Source: Oscillospiraceae bacterium
GTDB lineage: Bacteria; Bacillota; Clostridia; Oscillospirales; Acutalibacteraceae
DNA length: 5,032 nt
NCBI GenBank assembly: GCA_031273775.1
Contig: JAISRF010000093.1
Location: forward strand, 1-5,032
Direction: 5' to 3'
Position numbers and translations under genes: made by a program. Shown in pieces: positions 1 to 5,032 of the stretch. How positions within the stretch are numbered: position 1 is the stretch's first letter; every line of letters begins with the position of its first letter. A model generated the notes under the pieces. It was not told the origin of the DNA, searched no databases, and worked only from the letters and a program-made list of their open reading frames with translations.

Positions 1-1
1 A

Positions 2-3000
2 AAAATCATGTCGGATTTGCATGGGCTGATTTTTCAAGTCCCCCAACATGGGTTCACGGAGTGGGCCACCGCGGACGAATACCTTTCCGGCAACGTACGG
101 GCCAAGCTGCACATCGCAGAGGAATACGCAAAAGAGGACGAACAATATTCACCTAATGTTCATGCCCTGAAAGCGGTTCAGCCGGAGGATTTGGAAGCCA
201 ATGAAATCAGTGTACGGTTGGGAACTCCCTGGATTCCCGTGGAAGATTACAACGGTTTTGTGTATTCGCTGCTAAAAACGCCGGAACGCTTGCGGGACCG
301 CTTGAAAGTAGAATATTCCCCGCACACAGGCAACTGGAACATTGCCGACCTCCACTGCGATTATGACAATTCCTTTGCGCAAAATACCTATGGCACGGCC
401 AGAGTTTCCGCCTATGAGCTGATTGAAGACAGCCTGAATCAGCGCGATACCCGCGTGACGGACCCTCAAAAAGATACGCACGGACACATCACATACACGC
501 TTAACCGTCCCGAAACGCTGGCGGCGCAGGAAAAGCAGGCGGCCATCAACGAGGCGTTCAAGGATTGGATTTTTGCCGACCGGGAGCGGCGTCTGCGCCT
601 CTTGAAATATTACAACGAAAATTTCAACTGCATCCGGCCCCGCACCTTTGACGGCAGTTTCCTGACCTTTCCCGGCATGGCGCCCGAAATCAAGCTCCTG
701 CCCCACCAGCTAAACGCCGTCGCCCGGATGGTTTACGGCGGAAATACCCTGTTAGCGCATTGCGTGGGCGCAGGGAAAACTTTCGAGATTGCCGCCGCCA
801 TTATGAAAATGCGCCAGCTCGGCCTTGTTCAAAAGCCGGTTATCGTGGTGCCCAACCATTTACTGGAACAGTGGAGCAGTGAATTTCTGAGGCTGTTTCC
901 CGCCGCAAACCTGCTCCTTGCCACCGAGCGCGACTTTGAAAAGTCCAGGCGCCGGAGGTTTTGTTCCCGGATCGCCACCGGCAATTTCGATGCGGTGATT
1001 ATAGGGCATTCCTCATTTGAGAAGATCCCCATTTCCGATGAACGGCATATCGCCATACTGGAGGGACAGCGGGATGAAATCATGGCAGGAATTGCCATGG
1101 CAAAGGACGATAAAGGTGAGAGATGGACTATCAAGCAAATGGAATCCGCCCGTAAACGGATTAACGCGCGGCTTGAACGCCTGCAAAACCTCACACGCAA
1201 AGATAATGTGGTTTGCTTTGAGGAAACCGGCGCGGACGCCATTTTTGTGGATGAGAGCCAGGCGTACAAAAACCTTTTCGCGTTCACCAAAATGCGGAAT
1301 GTGGCGGGGATGGCACAGTCGGAAGCACAGCGGTCGCAGGATATGTTCATGAAAACGCAGTACCTGAACGAAATGACGCCGGGCCGGGGCGTGGTATTCG
1401 CTTCCGGCACTCCTATTTCAAACAGCATGATTGAGATGTTCACCCTGCAAAAATATATGCAGTACGATTTGCTGTGCCGGTTGGGGCTGAATCAGTTTGA
1501 CGATTGGGCATCGACATTCGGCGAGCGCGTCACCTGTATTGAGTTGTCCCCCGAGGGCACCGGGTACCGAACCCGGACCCGGTTCGCCAAGTTTTACAAT
1601 TTGCCGGAGCTAATCAGCATGTTCCGCAGCTTTGCGGACATACAGACTGCCGATATGCTGAACCTGCCGGTTCCGGAGGCGATACGCAGGACAGTTGAGC
1701 TGGAGCCGACGCAAATGCAGCTGGATTTGATTCAGGGGTTCGCCAAGCGCGCCGAAGCGGTGCATACCGGCAGGGTTAAGCCCAATGAGGACAACATGCT
1801 GAAAATCGTCAACGACGGCAGGAAGCTGGCGCTTGACCAGCGGTTGTATGACGCCCTTTTCCCCGAATCCGAAACCAGCAAGGTCAGGGCGGCCGCGGAA
1901 ACCATTCACCAAATATGGGGAGAATCAAAAGAAAGCCGCAGTACACAGGCGCTTTTTTGCGACATGTCCGCGCCGAAAAGCAGGGATGAGTTTTCCGTAT
2001 ATTATGACCTGAAAGACAAATTGCTGGCAAAGGGCATCCCTGAAAAGGATATTGCGTTTATCCACGAGGCGAATACCGACCGGCAAAAAGCCGACCTGTT
2101 CACTAAGGTGCGTTCCGGCGCCGTGCGGGTAATATTAGGCTCCACGCAGAAGATGGGCGCTGGGACCAACATGCAGACCCGGCTTCTGGCGCTTCACCAC
2201 CTCGACATCGGCTGGCGCCCGTCCGACCTCGAACAGCGTGAGGGCAGAATTATCCGGCGCGGCAATGAAAACCCACAGGCGTATATTTACCGATATATTA
2301 CGCGTTCCACCTTTGACGCTTACATGTGGCAGATTTTAGAGCAGAAACAGCGGTTTATCAGCCAAATCATGACTTCGCGTTCCGTCGCCCGGACCTGTGA
2401 GGACATTGACGAAACCATGATTTCCTTTGCGGAATTAAAGGCGCTGGCGGTGGGTGACCCCACCATTAAGGAACGGATGGAATTACAGTTGGAGGTGACC
2501 CGCCTCTCTACCCTGAAAAGCCAGCATAATAACGCCCGGTACCGGTTAGAGGACGACATCAACCTCCGTTACCCTGGAATCATTGCGGAATACACTCAGT
2601 TAATCGGCCAGTTGGAGGGGGACATTGCCACAATGGAAGCCAATCCTCCGGCTGATTTTGCCATTACGGTTGACAGCAGGGACTATGACAGCCGGGCACA
2701 GGCCGGCGAAGCGGTATTAGCCCGTAAAGAGGATGTCCCTGCCAGTGGCAAGTCGCTGGAAATCGGGGAGTTCCGGGGGTTTACGCTATCTTTGCGGCTT
2801 GGTTCCATGTTTATGGGCATGGGCACGAAAATGGTTCTGAAAGGACAAACCGCGCATACGGCGCCTCTTTCGGACAGTCCCCACGGCAATATGATTAAGC
2901 TGGAAAATATCCTTGCCGGTCTGCCAAAGGAACTGGAAAGCTGCCGGAATAAGCTGGCGGAGGCGCAAGAACAGCTTGAAGGGATGAAAGAGCAGCTTGA

Positions 3001-3163
3001 CAAGCCGTTCGCCCACGAGGCGGCGCTTGCCAAAAAACAGGCCCGGCTTGTGGAGCTTGACCATTTGCTATCGATGGACGCGCCCGCCGTTTCCGGTGAA
3101 ACGCTGGTGGATGAAGTTGAAACTGAAAATGAGGAATTTGAGGAATTGGAATATGAGATGTGA
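2..3163 (+). CDS. SNF2/DEAD-type helicase of a mobile element, C-terminal part (5' end outside window)
   Basis: Large superfamily 2 ATPase, 1051 residues counted from the ATG at 8. The frame stays open to the left edge and no ribosome binding site fits in the seven bases before that ATG, so the Met is probably internal. Residues 22-34 (ADEYLSGNVRAKL) match a block that in ICE methylase-helicase proteins precedes the helicase core. Core motifs in order: Q-like LLPHQ (230-234), Walker A GAGKT (254-258), motif Ia VVPNHLLEQW (280-289), Walker B-like VDESQ (414-418), motif III ASGTP (465-469), motif V QKMGAGTN (714-721) and motif VI QREGRIIRRG (743-752) with the expected arginines. Both RecA-like lobes are therefore intact. 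Residues 960-1020 look coiled coil and the tail is acidic. Family members commonly exceed 2000 residues with an N-terminal N6-adenine methylase; that half is not visible here. It is presumably cytosolic and acts on element DNA; the exact role is inferred. The family call is firm, the biological role is not. Confidence 0.93.
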   Translation, partial: KIMSDLHGLIFQVPQHGFTEWATADEYLSGNVRAKLHIAEEYAKEDEQYSPNVHALKAVQPEDLEANEISVRLGTPWIPVEDYNGFVYSLLKTPERLRDRLKVEYSPHTGNWNIADLHCDYDNSFAQNTYGTARVSAYELIEDSLNQRDTRVTDPQKDTHGHITYTLNRPETLAAQEKQAAINEAFKDWIFADRERRLRLLKYYNENFNCIRPRTFDGSFLTFPGMAPEIKLLPHQLNAVARMVYGGNTLLAHCVGAGKTFEIAAAIMKMRQLGLVQKPVIVVPNHLLEQWSSEFLRLFPAANLLLATERDFEKSRRRRFCSRIATGNFDAVIIGHSSFEKIPISDERHIAILEGQRDEIMAGIAMAKDDKGERWTIKQMESARKRINARLERLQNLTRKDNVVCFEETGADAIFVDESQAYKNLFAFTKMRNVAGMAQSEAQRSQDMFMKTQYLNEMTPGRGVVFASGTPISNSMIEMFTLQKYMQYDLLCRLGLNQFDDWASTFGERVTCIELSPEGTGYRTRTRFAKFYNLPELISMFRSFADIQTADMLNLPVPEAIRRTVELEPTQMQLDLIQGFAKRAEAVHTGRVKPNEDNMLKIVNDGRKLALDQRLYDALFPESETSKVRAAAETIHQIWGESKESRSTQALFCDMSAPKSRDEFSVYYDLKDKLLAKGIPEKDIAFIHEANTDRQKADLFTKVRSGAVRVILGSTQKMGAGTNMQTRLLALHHLDIGWRPSDLEQREGRIIRRGNENPQAYIYRYITRSTFDAYMWQILEQKQRFISQIMTSRSVARTCEDIDETMISFAELKALAVGDPTIKERMELQLEVTRLSTLKSQHNNARYRLEDDINLRYPGIIAEYTQLIGQLEGDIATMEANPPADFAITVDSRDYDSRAQAGEAVLARKEDVPASGKSLEIGEFRGFTLSLRLGSMFMGMGTKMVLKGQTAHTAPLSDSPHGNMIKLENILAGLPKELESCRNKLAEAQEQLEGMKEQLDKPFAHEAALAKKQARLVELDHLLSMDAPAVSGETLVDEVETENEEFEELEYEM

Positions 3164-3174
3164 ATTTTACATGG

Positions 3175-3180
3175 AAAGGA
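3175..3180 (+). promoter_or_regulatory. Ribosome binding site of the small cysteine gene
   Basis: AAAGGA lies nine bases before the ATG at 3190. This decides the start: the same frame also opens at a GTG at 3160 that overlaps the helicase stop codon, but that GTG has only a distant GAGG (3141-3144 region) upstream, and the extra ten residues it would add show no recognisable pattern. Confidence 0.6.
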
Positions 3181-3189
3181 ATATGGCTG

Positions 3190-3432
3190 ATGGCCACATA
3201 CGGCAAAAAGAACGGCATTGAGTTGTACGACACTTCAAAATACGGCATCCGGTTTCCGGCACAGGAATCCGATTACCGGTTTCCCAGAGGGCATCCGTGT
3301 TACGGGTGCTTTTTTATTCGCGGCAGCGGCCATGTGCTGCTGCCGCCCTGCCGTGACCGCGAAACCTGTATGTATGCGTTTTATGAAAAGCTGATGATGA
3401 AGGGAGCGAATAAAATTGCCGGTAAAGCTTGA
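3190..3432 (+). CDS. Small basic four-cysteine protein of unknown function
   Basis: Encodes 80 residues from the ATG at 3190. I do not recognise a named family. It has 13 Lys/Arg against 7 Asp/Glu, so it is basic, and four cysteines arranged as C37-x2-C40 and C54-x5-C60, with H36 just before the first pair. Such spacing could bind a zinc ion and, with the positive charge, would suit a small nucleic-acid-binding protein, but this is inference; the 13-residue gap between pairs is compatible with a compact zinc finger. No signal peptide or membrane segment is visible. It sits 26 bases after the helicase stop and its last 17 bases overlap the next gene, so it is probably made from the same transcript. 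A GTG start at 3160, giving 90 residues, is possible but less well supported. A terminator-like hairpin and a second hairpin lie inside the gene. Confidence 0.72.
   Translation: MATYGKKNGIELYDTSKYGIRFPAQESDYRFPRGHPCYGCFFIRGSGHVLLPPCRDRETCMYAFYEKLMMKGANKIAGKA
3291..3315 (+). terminator. Terminator-like hairpin with T-tract inside the cysteine gene
   Basis: GCATCCG (3291-3297) pairs with CGGGTGC (3303-3309) in seven base pairs, one of them a T-G wobble, around a five-base loop TGTTA, and is followed at once by six T residues (3310-3315). The preceding bases are A/G-rich (AGAGG, 3286-3290). This is the layout of a Rho-independent terminator. It lies within codons for the CYGCFF segment, so it may be a by-product of the Cys and Phe codons. 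The stem is short, so any termination would probably be partial. Function is inferred. Confidence 0.3.
3320..3346 (+). repeat. GC-rich inverted repeat inside the cysteine gene
   Basis: GCGGCAGCGGC (3320-3330) pairs with GCTGCTGCCGC (3336-3346): eight perfect outer pairs, one G-T wobble and two further pairs, leaving a five-base loop CATGT. No T-tract follows on the + strand, so it is not a classic terminator. It begins five bases after the T-tract of the previous hairpin. It may be incidental to the codons for the RGSGHVLLPP segment; its role is unknown. Confidence 0.4.
3401..3406 (+). promoter_or_regulatory. Ribosome binding site supporting a TTG start
   Basis: AGGGAG lies nine bases before TTG at 3416. 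The frame is closed just upstream by TGA at 3398-3400, so TTG 3416 is the only well-placed start; the next Met codon (ATG 3488) lacks a comparable site and would remove 24 residues, among them the sequence leading into the conserved SPRE block. Confidence 0.65.
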
Positions 3433-4294
3433 CGCCGTTTACACCAGAACGGCCAACGGGCACACGCTGAACGTCTATTATGACGAGATGTGCGACAGTC
3501 CGCGCGAAATATCCGAGCCGCTTGGCAAAATGATTTGCTGGCACCGCCGCTATAATCTGGGCGATGACCACGACTATGAATATCCGGAGGATTTGCTGAA
3601 AGCCCTGCTGTTTTCGGAGTATTCCTCATCTCCCGCGTCCCAATACGGCAAACCGGTGTATGACTTTATCAAGTCCGGACGGGCGCAGGACGCAAGGCTG
3701 GAATATAACCGTTCCACCCGTGAATGGGAACTGCTTGAAAATCAGCACCGGACGGACAATTCCGGCTGGTATGTGTCATCCAGCTATCCCGCTTCCCTGA
3801 AAGGCGCGGATGTACCGGACTGGTTTCTGGACGATTGCCTTTCCGCACTTCAAATAGATGAGCGGCTTTCTTTGGTCAACGGCATTGAGGGAATGGTGAT
3901 TCTGCCGCTTTATCTCTATGACCACAGCGGCATCACCATGAATACCTACGGGTTCTCTTGTCCCTGGGATTCGGGCATGCTTGGGTGGATAACCTGCGAA
4001 AAGAAAGACATTTTGGAAACTTACGGTTCCCTGTCCCCCAAGACCATTGAGCAGGCGAAATCCTGTTTGCAGGCGGAGGTGGAGGAATACGACCACTATT
4101 TACGCGGCGACTGTTACGGATACCAAATCACGGACGAATATGGCGAGGAAGTGGATTCCTGCTGGGGGTTTATCGGCGATTTGGATGACGTAAAAAAGTG
4201 GATGCAGGAGCAGGCACCGACCGAGTGCGAATGTTTATTTGACGAAAACAGTGCTCAATCGGAGGATGAAGCGGAATGGGGTGACGATGATTGA
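3416..4294 (+). CDS. Acidic conserved protein of ICE/phage type, function unknown
   Basis: Encodes 292 residues from a TTG start. No enzymatic motif is evident. Distinct blocks are YYDEMCDSPRE (21-31) continuing to GKMICWHRRYNLGDDHDY (37-54), LPLYLYDHSGITM (163-175), FSCPWDSGMLGWI (180-192) and EVEEYDHYLRGDCYGY (221-236), then WGFIG (250-254). From memory, the combination SPRE, YNLGD, LYLYDHSG and CPWDSG marks a conserved hypothetical family found in conjugative elements and phages of Gram-positive bacteria; I cannot check this here. Residues 60-155 separate the N-terminal block from the others and may be an insertion or a lineage-specific linker. By my count it has 58 Asp/Glu and 23 Lys/Arg, and it ends in a strongly acidic tail (276-292). 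No signal peptide or membrane segment is seen, so it is presumably cytosolic. It overlaps the preceding gene by 17 bases and the following one by 4. Confidence 0.85.
   Translation: MPVKLDAVYTRTANGHTLNVYYDEMCDSPREISEPLGKMICWHRRYNLGDDHDYEYPEDLLKALLFSEYSSSPASQYGKPVYDFIKSGRAQDARLEYNRSTREWELLENQHRTDNSGWYVSSSYPASLKGADVPDWFLDDCLSALQIDERLSLVNGIEGMVILPLYLYDHSGITMNTYGFSCPWDSGMLGWITCEKKDILETYGSLSPKTIEQAKSCLQAEVEEYDHYLRGDCYGYQITDEYGEEVDSCWGFIGDLDDVKKWMQEQAPTECECLFDENSAQSEDEAEWGDDD
4278..4284 (+). promoter_or_regulatory. Probable ribosome binding site for the last gene
   Basis: GGGGTGA, resembling the GGTGA part of the anti-Shine-Dalgarno complement, ends six bases before TTG at 4291 and lies inside the end of the preceding gene. 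A stronger GGAGG at 4261-4265 is 25 bases away, too far for direct use. The upstream frame is closed by TGA at 4282 and 4288, so the gene cannot begin earlier. Confidence 0.45.
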
Positions 4295-5032
4295 TACAGG
4301 ATAAAAACGGCAAATGGCGGCTCACGGCGGCGGACATCCGCATCGGCCCGGACGACATGGAAACTGATGTGGAAAATAGCTGCATATCCGCATCCATCCA
4401 ATCGTGGTTTGACGTGGATGCCCGTTTCGGCACAGAAACCTACGGCATGGATGATTACATCAACCTTTATGCCGACTTCAACCCTTTTTTACACAATTTT
4501 GAACTCTACTATTTCATCCATTATGCCAACGGCAACGTCAGCGACGCGGTTTATGTGGAAGATGTCAGCGCGGAGGAACGGAACACGATTTTGTCATTGA
4601 TGAGGGAGGCTGGACTTGATAAATTGAGGGATGAATACGAAACGGAAATGGGGCGGCCAACCGGCCACAATGACGAAAAACTTTATCTCCTTTTTACCTG
4701 TGACGATTGGAAAAGCCGTGACAGTATGCGGGTTTTGGAAACGGTCAAGGGCTATGATATGCTGCTTGCCGTTGTTACCAACGAGGTTTTTGAGGGCGAC
4801 ATGCAATACAAAGGGCTTACAAAAAAGGACGGGGTGCTTGCCCTGATTCGTGACTATGAAGCCGGCAGGGTCGCCCTTGATGCCATCGGCAACGGGTTTG
4901 TCAGGCTGATTGGCGAAGAAATGCTGGAACTGGATAACGCCCCCGATGATTACCGCATGGCGTATGATTGGCTGAATATGGGCGAGGCGGAATTTATGAG
5001 CTTGGTGAGCAGTGTTGAGGCTCAAGCAGAGG
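4291..5032 (+). CDS. Acidic hypothetical protein, 3' end outside window
   Basis: Open from TTG at 4291 to the right edge with no stop, giving 247 visible residues; the true length is unknown. The start overlaps the preceding stop as TTGA, which suggests coupling. An ATG at 4357 (residue 23) is an alternative but has no clear binding site, and the intervening residues (GKWRLTAADI) look like genuine protein. I cannot name a family. Two segments can be seen: residues 1-120, rich in aromatics (SWFDVDARFG 38-47, FELYYFIHYANG 70-81), ending in a helix-like EERNTILSLMREAG (95-108); and residues 128-230, beginning with LYLLFTCDDWKSRDSM (131-146) and ending with LIGEEMLELDNAPDDYRMAY (206-225). About 50 Asp/Glu against 22 Lys/Arg make it strongly acidic. 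There is no signal peptide or membrane segment. Accessory proteins of ICEs are often of this kind; any role is speculation. Confidence 0.78.
   Translation, partial: MIQDKNGKWRLTAADIRIGPDDMETDVENSCISASIQSWFDVDARFGTETYGMDDYINLYADFNPFLHNFELYYFIHYANGNVSDAVYVEDVSAEERNTILSLMREAGLDKLRDEYETEMGRPTGHNDEKLYLLFTCDDWKSRDSMRVLETVKGYDMLLAVVTNEVFEGDMQYKGLTKKDGVLALIRDYEAGRVALDAIGNGFVRLIGEEMLELDNAPDDYRMAYDWLNMGEAEFMSLVSSVEAQAE

Noticed and set aside
1017..1352. 111-codon + strand frame inside the helicase
   Set aside because: It is an out-of-frame reading through the segment leading to the Walker B motif; no binding site or recognisable protein features.
829..1443. 204-codon open frame on the - strand opposite the helicase
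   Set aside because: It lies wholly within a gene supported by helicase motifs, and its translation shows no domain-like pattern. Other antisense frames (272-706, 1610-1912, 2320-2562, 2683-3248, 3314-3629, 3776-4096, 4594-5025) fail for the same reason.
3160..3189. GTG start overlapping the helicase stop for the cysteine gene
   Set aside because: The GTGA overlap is attractive, but the ATG at 3190 has the clear AAAGGA at nine-base spacing and begins a more protein-like sequence. Kept only as an alternative.
2997..3221. 74-codon + strand frame spanning the helicase end
   Set aside because: Most of it is an alternative frame of the helicase C-terminus; the ATG at 3171 within it would give only 16 residues.
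3320..3346. Second hairpin as a Rho-independent terminator
   Set aside because: No T-tract follows it on the + strand, and on the - strand the stem would be followed by an A-rich stretch.
4367..4600. 77-codon + strand frame
   Set aside because: It overlaps the better supported frame from 4291, has no binding site, and its composition looks like an out-of-frame reading. The 71-codon frame at 4631-4846 is rejected likewise.
1..5032. tRNA, rRNA, CRISPR array, insertion sequence or attachment site
   Set aside because: No regularly spaced repeats, transposase-like protein or structured RNA gene was seen; coding sequence fills almost the whole window.

Overview
The window looks like a stretch of an integrative and conjugative element (ICE, Tn1549/CTn type) or related mobile element from a Gram-positive Clostridia-type bacterium. 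The grounds are: (i) a very large SNF2-type helicase of the family that these elements carry, (ii) small accessory genes packed head to tail on one strand with overlapping ends, (iii) good Shine-Dalgarno sequences combined with TTG start codons, and (iv) base composition that is roughly balanced by eye (not counted). The host assignment is an inference; nothing here names a species.

Layout, all on the + strand. Bases 1-3163 hold the C-terminal half or so of a large DEAD/SNF2-type helicase. The reading frame is already open at the left edge, so the true start and probably an N-terminal adenine-methylase region lie outside the window. After a 26-base gap comes a small basic protein of 80 residues with four cysteines (3190-3432). 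It overlaps a 292-residue acidic conserved protein starting at TTG (3416-4294), whose central blocks I associate with a family of unknown function found in ICEs and phages. Its stop codon overlaps, as TTGA, the TTG start of a fourth gene (4291 to the right edge), an acidic protein of at least 247 residues with no stop inside the window. There is no non-coding stretch longer than about 30 bases, and I saw no tRNA, rRNA, CRISPR array, insertion sequence or attachment site.

The genes appear to form one transcription unit with translational coupling. The helicase is the only one whose biochemistry can be argued from motifs: nucleic-acid-dependent ATP hydrolysis, probably in processing or protecting the element's DNA. 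The three downstream genes are unassigned. Inside the small cysteine gene there is a hairpin followed by six T residues that resembles an intrinsic terminator, then a second GC-rich hairpin. This is the most unusual non-coding signal seen and might reduce expression of the distal genes. I found no clear evidence of a new biological system; the best leads are the unassigned acidic pair, the cysteine protein and the intragenic terminator-like structure.
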